The notes: generated from the sequence alone by a model not told the origin. DNA of 64,000 nucleotides from Rhizorhapis sp. SPR117 (GCF_021742065.1 NZ_JAKKIE010000007.1:1-64000), one strand, 5' to 3'. Counted from the first letter of the stretch, positions 1 to 8,386 are shown. Numbers and translations are program-made.

Positions 1-177
1 CTGCCCGGCGCCGACGAGACCGCCGGCCCCGCCACCCAGGGCACCGAGGCCGGCCTCGGCCAGTCCTCCGCCGAACATGCCTTCGGTGGTGAGCCCCAGG
101 AAGGCGGTCGCCGCCAGCGCAAGCAGCGCGGTTCCGAGGCCGCCGATCCGGCCGAAACCGCCGACGCGACCGCCTGA
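1..177 (+). CDS. C-terminal fragment of an unidentified plasmid protein
   Basis: An open frame enters from the left edge and stops at TGA 175-177, giving about 58 residues rich in Gly, Glu, Ala and Arg (for example EGGRRQRKQRGSEAADPAET). The composition looks like a disordered, charged tail. A strong terminator follows about 50 bases downstream. The start lies outside the window, so the family cannot be named; plasmid partition or antirestriction proteins often have such tails, but that is only a guess. Confidence 0.5.
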   Translation: MPGADETAGPATQGTEAGLGQSSAEHAFGGEPQEGGRRQRKQRGSEAADPAETADATA

Positions 178-228
178 CGCGATCCATCTCCCCCACGCCG
201 CGCCCAGCCTCCGGGCGCGGCCCCTTGA

Positions 229-270
229 AGGGTCCGCTTCGCACGCCGCGAGGCGGGCCCTGTTTCTTTT
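229..270 (+). terminator. Rho-independent terminator
   Basis: Left arm 229-242 pairs with right arm 248-261 over 14 positions including two G-U wobbles, with a 5-base loop, followed by gtttctttt. It ends the transcript of the gene entering from the left. It closely resembles the terminator at 1558-1600 in stem, loop start and tail, so the two look like copies. Confidence 0.75.
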
Positions 271-311
271 GACAACACGCCCGCGCGTCGACCATCAGCG
301 AGGATTCCCAC

Positions 312-1244
312 ATGCCTTCACTTGCGCAAGACAGCGTCCCGACCCGATCGCCCCACGATCTGTGCGGTCTCACTGCCGACTACGTCGCACTCACCAGCGC
401 TGAAATCGTTTCCGCCGAGGACCGCGTGGGCAAGTTCTGGGCCGGTGACGGCAGCCGCGAATGCATGCTGGATGACGATTGTCTGGTCGCTCGCCATGTC
501 GTGCCATTCGGCAGCTATCCCTGGCACCTCTGGCACCACATCGCCGCAGAAATCCTCGGCGAGGCCTATGACCTGCAGGACGCCTCGCAGATCGAGCGAC
601 TGATCCAGCTCCGTGGCCTGTTTCCGCGCGACGGCGCGTCGGCCCCGCACTGGATCGCGCTCGACCAGACCGATCTCGCGACCTTGCTGGAACGCCAAGA
701 GCATCCGGATAGCGAACGGGCCCAGCTTTCCCGTCTGCGCCTCGATGGTCTCGATGCGGGTCTGGGCCTTCCCGCGCCCGATTATTATGTCGATGCGCGC
801 GGGATCTCCCGAGAGACCTGGGAATCGATCTCGCCCCTGACCTTCGACCAGGCCTATGCCGATCCGGAAGGCCAGCCCTACGACCTCATCTTCGACCGGC
901 CCGACCTCACCACCGCACACGCGTCCGGCCTCGCATTCGCGGCGCTTCACGAACTGCAAATCGTGTTGACGGAGGAAGGCCCGTGCCTCCCGAAGAGGGC
1001 GGCTCCAGAGCGATGCGATGTTCGAGACCTATACGGCGAAGCTGGCGGATATGATCGCGACCGCGCCCGCCTGTCTCGCCCTTGCCCCTGGCGATACCAA
1101 CGACCGGATCGCCGCCGCAATCGACTTCGTGGAGCAGCGCTGTCCAGGATGGTCCGAGGGCTTTCCCACGTCGCCCTCTGGCGGCGAGCTTCGTCCCGTT
1201 CCTCTCGCATGGAGCCGCCAGATCACAATCGCGGGGCTGCGTGA
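312..1244 (+). CDS. Unidentified plasmid protein, N-terminal part of a frameshifted gene
   Basis: The frame starting at ATG 312 gives a convincing acidic soluble protein for about 220 residues (motifs such as SYPWHLWHHIAAEI and GLGLPAPDYYVDARG). After about position 985 it becomes an Arg-rich out-of-frame tail. The natural continuation appears in another frame from 1018, so the coding frame changes between about 970 and 1018. Either this is one gene broken by a frameshift (or a sequencing error) or two genes overlap. I do not recognise the family. The gene lies between two matching terminators and is likely its own transcription unit. Confidence 0.55.
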   Translation: MPSLAQDSVPTRSPHDLCGLTADYVALTSAEIVSAEDRVGKFWAGDGSRECMLDDDCLVARHVVPFGSYPWHLWHHIAAEILGEAYDLQDASQIERLIQLRGLFPRDGASAPHWIALDQTDLATLLERQEHPDSERAQLSRLRLDGLDAGLGLPAPDYYVDARGISRETWESISPLTFDQAYADPEGQPYDLIFDRPDLTTAHASGLAFAALHELQIVLTEEGPCLPKRAAPERCDVRDLYGEAGGYDRDRARLSRPCPWRYQRPDRRRNRLRGAALSRMVRGLSHVALWRRASSRSSRMEPPDHNRGAA

Positions 1245-1434
1245 CGCGCCCGGCGAACATGCCCTCGTGCAGGACGCTGACGAAGTCCCCGCCTCTTACG
1301 CCATTTATGCCGAACGCCACGATGGCTCTCTGGAATGGCTCGGAACGGCGGCCTCTATTTCCCATGCGACGCGTCTCACAAGCGCGATCGGATCGGCCTC
1401 GGCGCCGCGCATGCTTTCCGCATTGACCGATTGA
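1018..1434 (+). CDS. Unidentified plasmid protein, C-terminal part of the frameshifted gene
   Basis: This 138-residue frame begins MFETYTAKLADMIATAP and has normal protein composition to its TGA, in a different frame from the upstream part. No clear ribosome-binding site precedes ATG 1018, which favours a frameshifted single gene over an independent one. The protein is soluble and mixed in predicted structure, with no motif I recognise. The terminator at 1558-1600 follows. Resequencing of about 960-1020 would decide between error and real decay. Confidence 0.5.
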   Translation: MFETYTAKLADMIATAPACLALAPGDTNDRIAAAIDFVEQRCPGWSEGFPTSPSGGELRPVPLAWSRQITIAGLRDAPGEHALVQDADEVPASYAIYAERHDGSLEWLGTAASISHATRLTSAIGSASAPRMLSALTD

Positions 1435-1557
1435 ACCCTTTGACCGCGGCGCGGTCGCTCAATGCGATCACGGCCCGAACCTGGTCTCGCCGCCTCCTTT
1501 CCCCTCCAAAATGGTCCCCGACGTGTCCGGTCCCCTCCCGGCCGGGCACGACCCTTG

Positions 1558-1600
1558 AGGGCCTGCCTCGCACATTCCCCGCGAGGCAGGCCCTGTTTTT
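1558..1600 (+). terminator. Rho-independent terminator
   Basis: A perfect 14-bp stem (1558-1571 with 1581-1594), a 9-base loop and a gttttt tail. It ends the transcript of the frameshifted gene. It shares sequence with the terminator at 229-270 (CCCTTGA lead, TCGCAC at the loop, CCCTGTTT tail). Confidence 0.85.
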
Positions 1601-1605
1601 GTTCT

Positions 1606-1972
1606 GTGGGCAAGCCTCTTCCCCTGTTCCTCGGCAACCCCTTCATCGTCTCGGGCACAATGAAGCTCATGGGCGGCGCGGCCGCGCTCGTTCCCGAACT
1701 TGCGCCCGACCCCCTGTTCTTCGCCTATCTGGTCGGCCTTTCCGAGCTCATCGGCGCCCTCGCGATCGTCAGCGGCTATCCCGTCCACACGGTTGGCATC
1801 CTGCTCGGGCTCGGTGTCTCGCAACGGCGAAGCAAGCGCACATGGCAATGTGATCGAAATCCTGAAGAACGCGACCATGGCGGGCGGCTTCTTCCTGGTC
1901 GCCGCGACCGGCGCTGGCTCGATCTCCCTGTTCCGCGGGACACCGCCCGGCGCGCTCGCCCGTCTGAGGTAG
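1606..1972 (+). pseudogene. DoxX-family membrane protein remnant
   Basis: Across two frames the translation reads as a DoxX-type four-helix membrane protein: FIVSGTMKLMGG, then LVGLSELIGALAIVSGYP and VGILLGLG in one frame, then after about position 1815 HGNVIEILKNATMAGGFF to the stop at 1970-1972 in another. DoxX proteins normally begin a few residues before FIVSG with a start codon and first helix; here the upstream end runs into a terminator with no start. The gene has therefore lost its 5' end and its frame and is not expected to be functional. Confidence 0.65.
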
Positions 1973-2431
1973 ATAGCGCTCACCGTTTCTGCCGGACTTT
2001 CCTCGCGCTGATAGGCCACATCGAGCCGCCATCTTGGCGGCGAGCAGGCCGGCCCGACCGCAGGAAGCGTCGCCGAGGTCTCTGCCCGCCAACCGCTGAT
2101 ATCGCTCGAGCCGGCGCACCTGTCGCCGTTCCGCGGCGCGCTGTCCTCTTGCCGCACGATCCAGCGCCGTGCCCTTCCTCGTGCCTGGCACTCGCCGACC
2201 GCTGCCGGGTATGACCTGATGGCATCTCGCCGTCCCGGACGCCGAGCCAAGTCGATCCCGCACGCGAGGCCGTCCCCAGACCCCTTGGGCGCGGTCGAAA
2301 GTCAGACGCGCCGCAGCCGTGCAGGGCAGGTGTCTCGCTTCGGCTGACTCCGAGTGAAACCGTCCATGGCGCGGGCCTTTTCGATATCGCCGGTGGGCCA
2401 CCCGCTTGAGTGGATGAACGCTACGCCCGTG
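1973..2431. other. Intergenic, no supported gene
   Basis: GC-rich stretch between the DoxX remnant and the leader element before ssb. Long open frames exist on both strands, but their translations are Arg/Gly/Pro-rich with no recognisable motif and no ribosome-binding site, as expected from GC-rich non-coding DNA. I see no gene here. Confidence 0.5.
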
Positions 2432-2550
2432 CGGGGCCCCCGCAACCCGCCATTTCCCGACCGTGTTGAGGCCTGGCGGCCTCTGCCCGCACCACTCGAA
2501 AAATGGGGGTTTCCCCTCGCGGGCGCTCGGGTGCGGCGTCCCCTCGATCA
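2432..2550 (+). repeat. Structured leader-like element, copy 1 (before ssb)
   Basis: A GGGGCCCCC block, then CCATTTcccga (2450-2460) pairing imperfectly with tcgaaaaATGG about 2497-2505, then GGGGGTTTCCCC and a second GC-rich hairpin. The same order of parts recurs at 4516-4637, 7311-7405 and 8204-8330, each time before a short plasmid gene. It may be a structured 5' leader or a shared regulatory site; function unknown. Confidence 0.4.
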
Positions 2551-2618
2551 CGGGCCTTCGCAATTGTTCATCCCAGCGGGATCGGCCCGCTGGCGTGAGA
2601 CGCGAAAGGCATCAGGCC

Positions 2619-2948
2619 ATGAACAAGGTTTTTCTCTCGGGCCGCATCACCTCGGACATCACCCGCTTCGGCACGGACAGCAAGGGCGGCGTCAGTTTCA
2701 GCCTCGTCACCTCCAAGCCGGTCATCAAGGACGGCCAGGTCCAGAAGGACGACAACGGCTACACCGAGACCTACGACGAGTTCCACACGGTCAAGGCCTT
2801 CAACGGCCTCGGCAAGTCGGTCGCCAACCACAAGAAGAAGGGCGACAAGCTCCTGGTGGTCGGCGAGATCCGCTACAGCCGCAACGAGCGCGACGGGCGC
2901 ACCTACTACAACACCGACATCGTCGCCGAGGAAATCGAATTCCTCTGA
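2619..2948 (+). CDS. ssb: Single-stranded DNA-binding protein
   Basis: A 109-residue OB-fold protein beginning MNKVFLSGRITSDITRFGT with the SSB core: an aromatic/basic strand, a DEFHTVKAFNGLGKSVANH segment and a YYNTDIVAEEIEFL end. It lacks the long acidic C-terminal tail of chromosomal SSB, as in some plasmid forms. Such proteins coat single-stranded DNA arriving by conjugation. The start was chosen at the Met that begins the conserved OB-fold; an upstream open extension has shadow-like composition. A structured leader element precedes it and small plasmid genes follow in the same direction. Confidence 0.9.
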   Translation: MNKVFLSGRITSDITRFGTDSKGGVSFSLVTSKPVIKDGQVQKDDNGYTETYDEFHTVKAFNGLGKSVANHKKKGDKLLVVGEIRYSRNERDGRTYYNTDIVAEEIEFL

Positions 2949-3003
2949 CCGTCCTTCCGGGCGGTCGCGCGCGGCCGCCCTCCACCTTTCGATGGAGAGC
3001 ACG

Positions 3004-3333
3004 ATGTTCACCCTCACCAGCTTCAACGACATCGCCGGCATCGCCCACGGCATCGAGACCACCAACCCCTGCATGGTCGAGCGCATCCGCCGTGCGGCCG
3101 ACAACATGGGCCGCCGCGAGATCGCCGCCCGCCTTGGTCAGGCGATCACCGAGGCGACCGACGCCGCCCACGCCCGCGACTTCGAGCAGGCGCAGTTCGG
3201 CGAAGCCAGCGCCGACGCGATCGTCGACTGCGAATATTATGACGATCTTGCCGCGGCCTGGTCGCTGGTCGCCAGCGAGCACCAGCTGATCGTCCCCCAT
3301 TCCATCTTCGCGCACGACGGGTCGGTCCATTGA
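3004..3333 (+). CDS. Small conserved-looking plasmid protein
   Basis: 109 residues starting MFTLTSFNDIAGIAHGIE. GGAG lies about 8 bases before ATG 3004, which favours this start over the ATG at 2992. The protein is mostly helical with an acidic centre (DAIVDCEYYDDLAAAW) and no recognised domain. It follows ssb by 55 bases and precedes another small gene, suggesting a backbone operon with ssb. Function unknown. Confidence 0.65.
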   Translation: MFTLTSFNDIAGIAHGIETTNPCMVERIRRAADNMGRREIAARLGQAITEATDAAHARDFEQAQFGEASADAIVDCEYYDDLAAAWSLVASEHQLIVPHSIFAHDGSVH

Positions 3334-3361
3334 CCCGTCAGCTTCCAACAGGACAACACTC

Positions 3362-3964
3362 ATGCACGCACAATCCACGCCAGCCCGGTCCACCGACCAC
3401 TGCTTCGGCATCATCATGCACCACCGCCTCGCCTGGTGGCTGGTCGAATTTCCCGACCTGGATGCGACCCCGCTGTGCGCCCGCAAGCTTTCGGGCCGGC
3501 TCACGCCGGCCCTTGCCGACTGGCTACTCGGCGAGACCGGCGATCCGCGCCTCGGCGACGATATCGCCGCCCTCAATCCGGACAGCCGCTGCTGGTCCGG
3601 CGAATTCTCCTATGTGCCCGCGGCCGGCGCCGCCGATCTGTTCGACATCGATGCCCATCCCTGGGGCAGCGAGGCCAGCGAACTGGAGACCCGGCTCGCG
3701 CGCGCGATGATCGATGCGACACTGCACCCGATCCCCTCGGGCTTCGTCTCGGTCTTCGGTGCCTTGCCGCCCGAGAACCAGCCGGTGCTCGCGATCCGGC
3801 TGAGCGGCTATATCTCCGCGACGTTCGAGCTGATGACCGCATGCTATATGCCGACCTACCGGCCGCGTTCGCCCTGGCGGGACATCTCCGGCGATGCCAT
3901 CGGCGACAGCGGCAGCGACATCCTTGGATGGCAGCTCGCCGCCGAGTGGATCAGGCCAACCTGA
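3362..3964 (+). CDS. Hypothetical plasmid backbone protein
   Basis: 200 residues, start ATG 3362 with AGGA about 9 bases upstream. The protein is soluble and Trp-rich (HHRLAWWLVEFPDLDA, DILGWQLAAEWIRPT), with no transmembrane segment and no recognised motif. It lies 28 bases after the preceding small gene, so it probably belongs to the ssb transcript. I do not recognise its family. Confidence 0.65.
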   Translation: MHAQSTPARSTDHCFGIIMHHRLAWWLVEFPDLDATPLCARKLSGRLTPALADWLLGETGDPRLGDDIAALNPDSRCWSGEFSYVPAAGAADLFDIDAHPWGSEASELETRLARAMIDATLHPIPSGFVSVFGALPPENQPVLAIRLSGYISATFELMTACYMPTYRPRSPWRDISGDAIGDSGSDILGWQLAAEWIRPT

Positions 3965-4273
3965 AGTCGGCGGCGACGTCGGCATACGCCGGCCTCGCCC
4001 CGTGCCGAGGGCGAGCTTGCCGCCCGCCCAGCATCTCCTGAAACCCGCGGCGCGGCGCCCTCGACGGCGGCGCGGGCATTTGCCGTGCTCACCCGCCTCT
4101 GATCGGATTGGGTTCAAGGCGAATGTCGCGTCGCGTCACATCTGCGTGCTGGCTGCGGCGTAAGTTGCTTGTGCTGCGGCATCTCACCGATCGATCAGAC
4201 TTCGTCTGAAAACCGGGGTGTGGGGGGCCGGCGAGGTCCAGGTCATCGGTCCTGCGATAGGGCTGTCCAAGAA
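3965..4273. other. Intergenic, no supported gene
   Basis: GC-rich DNA after the hypothetical gene. Frames on both strands look like shadows. I see no gene, promoter or clear hairpin here; the dispersed repeat begins at about 4274. Confidence 0.4.
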
Positions 4274-4419
4274 GGGTTGGCGCATCCCGCCCTTCGCTCG
4301 GGCGAAGGACGGGACCGGGGCTCTATTCGCTAAGCCGCCGCCCGCGCGTGCCGCGCGAGCCCCGCCTAAGCTCACGGAGCCGAAGCGGGCTTCGTCTCCG
4401 CCCTGCCGGGTCACGATCC
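4274..4419. repeat. Dispersed repeat, copy 1
   Basis: Shares with 9033-9167 the ordered blocks gggttgg-cgcatc, GCTCTATTCGCTAAG, CCTAAGCTCACGGA, TCGTCTCCGCCC and CCGGGT-ACGATCC, with diverged DNA of similar length between. On the minus strand both copies could encode a peptide with VTRxGGDEA, GSVSLG and LANRA, but the second copy needs a frameshift, so a structured RNA or a DNA site is equally possible. Confidence 0.55.
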
Positions 4420-4515
4420 CACTTGCGGTTGGCGAGCGGGGCAGGGTTTCCATTCCTATTCCTCTCTTGTGTCTGCCTAGTGTGGCATGCGGGGTTGGCG
4501 GTCCGTCGAGCATGA

Positions 4516-4637
4516 GCGGTCCCCCCAATTTTTGCGTGCGCCCGCTGGCGCGGCCCCCCGAAAAAATCGGTTCCCCCGCTCCCCGCGCGGCGGCGTTAAC
4601 CCGGGTCCGGCCGCGAGCGGCCGGCTTCCCGGTTAAC
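4516..4637 (+). repeat. Structured leader-like element, copy 2 (before the DUF2493 gene)
   Basis: ccccccAATTTTTgcg (4521-4536) faces ccccgAAAAAATcgg (4556-4570), then cccccgct and a strong hairpin from GTTAAC 4595-4600 to GTTAAC 4632-4637, then a C-rich CCCTGACC. The arrangement matches the other three copies, and the element lies about 85 bases before the start codon at 4720. Confidence 0.45.
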
Positions 4638-4719
4638 GTGCCCGACCTCCCTGACCACCGCATGCCCTGAGCCAGGCCTCATCCCGAGGATGAGACATCC
4701 AGAACCCATGGAGGCTCAC

Positions 4720-5799
4720 ATGACCAAGTCTTTTTCGAACTTCGCAGATCTCGCCAGCTTTATCGCCAGCGAGACCGACAGCCACGGCCGCGCCACCACC
4801 TACGAACACGCTTTCATCGAACATGACGAACGCGCAAAGCTCTCGCCGGTCGACGAGGCCGAGCAGCTCGACATGCCCGATCCGGAGCAGGCCCGTGTGG
4901 CAGTCGAGATGGTGATGTCGACGCTGTTCGATGTGTTCCGCGACACGCGCCTCGAACCCTATGCAGCCGATCTCGCCTGGGGCTTCGTGAACAGCTTCCA
5001 CGTCGTCGCGAAGCGCATCAACGACCGCGAAGACGATGCCGCGAAGGAGCTTGGCGAACTCGCCCGCAGCTTCGACCCGAGCGAGATCTACGCCGCGCAG
5101 CTCGAAGACGCCCAGCTTCTCTGCCAGACGCTGCAAGGGTGCCGCGATGCGATGGAGTGCATGCGCGACCACGCCTCCGAAGTCTATCGCGTCGAGACCG
5201 GACGACCCTATTCGCCGACCCGCGGCAGCCGGGTGTCCCGAGGTGTCACCGCATCGATGATCGATGCCCGCGACTATCTCGCTTCCCGCATCCGGGAGCG
5301 CCGCGAGCAGTTCGCGCCCGAAGGCCCCGTCGTCACATTCTCCGGCGGGCAGGTCTGGGAAGACCATGAGGTTCTCTGGCGCGGGCTCGACTCGATCAAG
5401 GCGCGCATTCCGGAAATGATCCTCGCAACGACCGCCCAGACCAAGGGCTGCGATGCGATTGCGCAGGCATGGGCCGCAGCGCGCGGCGTGAAGGTCATCC
5501 TGTTCAAGCTCGACCGCCGGTTGGGCGCCAAGGCCGCCTTCGTGCGCAACGACCGGCTGCTGGCCCTGAAGCCGGTGGAAGCCGTCGTCTGCGAAGGCTC
5601 GGGCATCCAGATGAACCTCGCCCAGAAGCTGCGGCAGGCAGGCGTGCCGCTCCATGTCGTCAAGCTCGATGAGACCGTGAAGGCGCGGCTCGCCCAGCCG
5701 AAGACCGACCTCCCGAAGTCCCGCGACGAGTTCGATCCCTGGACGCAGGACGACTACTACCGCGACATGGTGAACGGCGGTCGCCAGCGTCGTCGCTGA
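4720..5799 (+). CDS. DUF2493 / SLOG-fold plasmid protein
   Basis: 359 residues. The C-terminal third (from about residue 210) reads GPVVTFSGGQVWEDHEVLWRG, then ILATTAQTKGCDAIAQAWA and VRNDRLL, the pattern of the DUF2493 (YspA/cpYpsA-like SLOG) family, a Rossmann-like fold thought to bind nucleotides or nucleotide-derived ligands. The N-terminal part is helical and plasmid-specific. ATG 4720 is preferred because GGAGG lies about 8 bases upstream; an in-frame ATG at 4690 lacks this. A strong terminator follows. These genes are common on alphaproteobacterial plasmids, with unknown cellular role. Confidence 0.8.
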   Translation: MTKSFSNFADLASFIASETDSHGRATTYEHAFIEHDERAKLSPVDEAEQLDMPDPEQARVAVEMVMSTLFDVFRDTRLEPYAADLAWGFVNSFHVVAKRINDREDDAAKELGELARSFDPSEIYAAQLEDAQLLCQTLQGCRDAMECMRDHASEVYRVETGRPYSPTRGSRVSRGVTASMIDARDYLASRIRERREQFAPEGPVVTFSGGQVWEDHEVLWRGLDSIKARIPEMILATTAQTKGCDAIAQAWAAARGVKVILFKLDRRLGAKAAFVRNDRLLALKPVEAVVCEGSGIQMNLAQKLRQAGVPLHVVKLDETVKARLAQPKTDLPKSRDEFDPWTQDDYYRDMVNGGRQRRR

Positions 5800-5808
5800 C
5801 GCACCCTC

Positions 5809-5850
5809 GAGAGGCTCCGGCGACCGCCGGAGCCTCTCTTCCCCTTTTTT
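5809..5850 (+). terminator. Rho-independent terminator
   Basis: Nearly perfect 14-bp stem (5809-5822 with 5825-5838) followed by ttcccctttttt. It ends the DUF2493 transcript. A second small hairpin with GGGGGCATCGAGCCCC at 5869-5884 follows and resembles the hairpin after the terminator at 8624-8655. Confidence 0.85.
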
Positions 5851-6003
5851 GCGGGCGATGCGGCGCTCGGGGGCATCGAGCCCCGTCGCGCCGCGGGGTC
5901 TGAGCGTCATCACGCTCGAAGGCGAGCAGCAAGGGGTGTCTCCCCTCTCATCGTGACCAAAGAAAAGGGGGGCAAGAGCTGTGGTTCAACAAGGGAGGAC
6001 GAG

Positions 6004-6567
6004 ATGTCCATCACGTTCCGCATCGCCACGGCCGCTGACGATCAACCGCGTCCGAGCGCCACCATCAACGCACGCCAGCTCGCCGCCCTCCGGACGCTTC
6101 TGCGCCAGCAGGGCGAACGCCTCGGCATCGTCCTGCTCGAGCCGGACGACTTCCTCTCCTATAGCTTCGAAGCCCGCGTCTGCCCGCTGGCGCTCGCTAC
6201 CGTTGCGCGTGTCTTCAATTTCGACCCTGATGCAATCACCGTCATCGAAGAGGCACAGTTCCGGTCCCGGCGGGTGAGCATCTATCGCGGTGACTCCGGC
6301 ACGATCGTCATGGCGGTTGCACTCACCTCGGATCCAGGTGTCGAACTCAACCTTGCCAACGGCAATGCCTATGCATTGCTCGAAGGCCTCGGCCTGCGCC
6401 CCGACAGCGTCGGCGAACTCCCCATCGATGCCGTGCGCGAGCGACTTGCCAATCCAGCGGTTCGGCAAAACGCCGCCGAGCACGGCGTGTCGCATTATCT
6501 CGCAGGCCTCGATCGGCTCCTCGCGACGGCCCACGCCGACGACAGCTCCCGACTGGAATGGGCCTAA
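6004..6567 (+). CDS. Hypothetical plasmid backbone protein
   Basis: 187 residues starting MSITFRIATAADDQ. GGGAGG lies about 8 bases before ATG 6004, which decides against the upstream frame opening at 5953. The protein is soluble, with an N-terminal helix (NARQLAALRTLLRQQGERLG) and a mixed alpha/beta centre, and no recognised domain. It stands alone between a terminator and an opposing small gene. Function unknown. Confidence 0.65.
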   Translation: MSITFRIATAADDQPRPSATINARQLAALRTLLRQQGERLGIVLLEPDDFLSYSFEARVCPLALATVARVFNFDPDAITVIEEAQFRSRRVSIYRGDSGTIVMAVALTSDPGVELNLANGNAYALLEGLGLRPDSVGELPIDAVRERLANPAVRQNAAEHGVSHYLAGLDRLLATAHADDSSRLEWA

Positions 6568-6641
6568 TCCCCGCCCTTGCCGTCCACCGGGAAACGGCAT
6601 GTCGCACCGCGCGGCGGCGCATCTCTAATCGCTGCCTTGGC

Positions 6642-6815
6642 CTATGCCGATCCGGCGGTCTTCGTCTTCAAGAGCGTGTCGACCGCGCGCTGCAGATGGC
6701 TCGACGCTTCCTCTTCCTTGATCGCCAAGAGATATTCCTGTGCCTGCCGCATAAGCGCCAATGCCATCGCCCGCGTGACCGTCGGCTCCTTCTCGTAAAG
6801 CTCCATATCGCCCAT
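6642..6815 (-). CDS. Small helical hypothetical protein
   Basis: About 57 residues on the minus strand: MGDMELYEKEPTVTRAMALA, then a helical end rich in Glu, Ala and Leu. AGGA about 8 bases before the second Met (6806) makes a 54-residue form possible; an in-frame TTG at 6863 would give a longer one. No domain is recognised. Its even composition compared with the surrounding DNA is the main support. Confidence 0.45.
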   Translation of the reverse strand: MGDMELYEKEPTVTRAMALALMRQAQEYLLAIKEEEASSHLQRAVDTLLKTKTAGSA

Positions 6816-6915
6816 CCTGAGCGCGACATTGTTCAGGGAGCAATTCGGAGCGCTCTTCGCCAATCAGCTCCCGCGCCAGGGCGCGGGAGCCGGGGCTGGT
6901 AACACGTCGAGACAT

Positions 6916-7310
6916 GCGCCTACGCTTTTAGTGCCGGGGCACCTGGACATATGCGCAGGCACCCCGGCGTGAGATCACACCGAGTTGCCTTCTCGACGGG
7001 ATTACCAGTCCCGGCGCCACGGCCATTGCGGCGCGGTCATGCGCCTAACACAGACGTATCAAGAGACCAAGGCGAAGCAGCCGATCGCCGTCCCGACCGA
7101 CCACCCTCAGCTTCCAAACCGCTTCCGGAAATCCATGTGGAGCCGCGCCGCGAGATCGCTCGATCGGACGACACTAGAGCGCTTTGCTGTTAACCCTGCC
7201 CACCGTTCCGGCGGTCAGGGGCAAAGCAATGCGCTCTTACATCTCGGCATCAGACAGAGGCTTCATCGCCAAAGTATGACGCTGGGTGTCCATCGGCCGT
7301 CAAGGATCAG
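6916..7310. other. Intergenic, no supported gene
   Basis: Less GC-rich DNA between the small minus-strand gene and the third leader-like element. The open frames here lack ribosome-binding sites and look random. I see no gene. Confidence 0.4.
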
Positions 7311-7405
7311 CGGTGCCCCCAATTTTGCCGCCGCTCCGCGCTGCTGCGCGACACCAAAATCGGCTCCCCCACTGCCCGCTGACGCGGCGGCTTCGCCGTC
7401 CCTGA
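7311..7405 (+). repeat. Structured leader-like element, copy 3 (before the zinc-ribbon gene)
   Basis: gtgcccccaATTTTg (7313-7327) faces caccAAAATcggctccccc (7352-7370), followed by a ggcggcTTCGccgtc hairpin and CCCTGAC. The start codon at 7483 lies about 80 bases further on. It has the same order of parts as copies 1, 2 and 4. Confidence 0.45.
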
Positions 7406-7482
7406 CTACCTCAACACCGCGTCGCGATGATCCCATCCTCATCTGATCGAGGTGAGGAGCGCATCATTCGATGGAGGCTTCT

Positions 7483-8013
7483 ATGGACAATCTCGACCAA
7501 TCCCTCTCGGCCCTCTTCAGCGGACCCATCTGCCCGTCCTGCGCCACCCCCTTTACGGCCGAAGATTACGACTTCTGCGAGGGGGCCGCTTGCTGCCCGA
7601 ATTGCAATACGCTGTACAAGGTTGGCAAGCCGCACGTGCCCCGCGCCCCCGAAGACACACTCGACGATGAGGGCTATCAGCCGCACCCGGAGGACGCGCA
7701 GGAATATCACTTCTTCGACACCCCGGATTCCGTGGCGCTGACGCAGTTCCGTCTCGATGCCAAGCGGCTTGCCGGCGCAGCCATCCGTGAGACGGCGGGC
7801 GCCAGTTACGAACTCTACGCGATCCGCTTCTCCGACGCCTGCCAGTCCTACATCGAGGACCTTGACCCGGACCTCCGACCCGCCGCCATCGCGATCGCGC
7901 TGCACCACGGCTATGTCGAGGACGAAGACGAACGGCATGCGGGGTTCGGACCCGGCCTCTGTTCCGTCAGCGGCATCGACGAGGCCTATTGCCACTGCGG
8001 ACGGCATCCCTGA
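7483..8013 (+). CDS. Zinc-ribbon hypothetical plasmid protein
   Basis: 176 residues starting MDNLDQSLSALFSG, with GGAGG about 6 bases before ATG 7483. Near the N-terminus CPSC is followed about 20 residues later by CCPNC, a likely four-Cys zinc ribbon. The rest is acidic and helical, ending CHCGRHP, which may add metal ligands. No enzymatic motif is seen. The ribbon suggests nucleic-acid or protein binding, but that is inference. Confidence 0.7.
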   Translation: MDNLDQSLSALFSGPICPSCATPFTAEDYDFCEGAACCPNCNTLYKVGKPHVPRAPEDTLDDEGYQPHPEDAQEYHFFDTPDSVALTQFRLDAKRLAGAAIRETAGASYELYAIRFSDACQSYIEDLDPDLRPAAIAIALHHGYVEDEDERHAGFGPGLCSVSGIDEAYCHCGRHP

Positions 8014-8203
8014 GCGAACCGCTAGGGGCCGGCGACACGCCGGTCCCATTCCTCTTCCGGCACCGATCCACGGGCTCGCTCGCGTGCCGCGCGGACCTTC
8101 GGTCCGCACGCCGCTACGCATTGCCCGCGTCTCCCGAACCAGAGGGGAAATCTCTCACAGTCTTCCCATTCTGTCGGGCGGGCGAGGCCGCCTCAAGGAC
8201 GGC
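8014..8203. other. Intergenic DNA before the fourth leader-like element
   Basis: GC-rich with a local hairpin around gcgcggaccttcggtccgc (about 8089-8107). No gene is visible. Confidence 0.4.
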
Positions 8204-8330
8204 GGGGCCCCACCATTTTCTTCGGCGGATCTAGCGCCGCGCACAGCATTCGGCGTCTGGTGGCCGCCGAAGAAAATCGTGACCCCCACCGCCGCTTCGC
8301 GGTCGCCGGCGAGCCGGCGATCCCTGACCC
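8204..8330 (+). repeat. Structured leader-like element, copy 4 (before the 74-residue gene)
   Basis: The clearest copy. ATTTTCTTCGGCGG (8215-8228) pairs perfectly over 14 bp with 8264-8277. Then CCCCCACC, a CGCCGGCGAGCCGGCGA hairpin and CCCTGACCC follow, about 60 bases before the start codon at 8387. Long-range pairing with an internal 35-base loop suggests a folded transcript leader. Confidence 0.5.
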
Positions 8331-8386
8331 GACCTCGCCCGCCCGACGCGCCTTCCCCTGTCATTCAAGACAGACAGGAGACGACC

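Noticed and set aside
1468..2563. Overlapping minus-strand frames of about 260 residues
   Set aside because: Arg/Gly/Pro-rich translations without start sites, antisense to the DoxX remnant and intergenic DNA; typical of GC-rich non-coding sequence.
4633..5913. 426-residue minus-strand open frame
   Set aside because: It lies antisense to the DUF2493 gene, which has a clear ribosome-binding site, recognised domain and terminator; the antisense translation has no motif.
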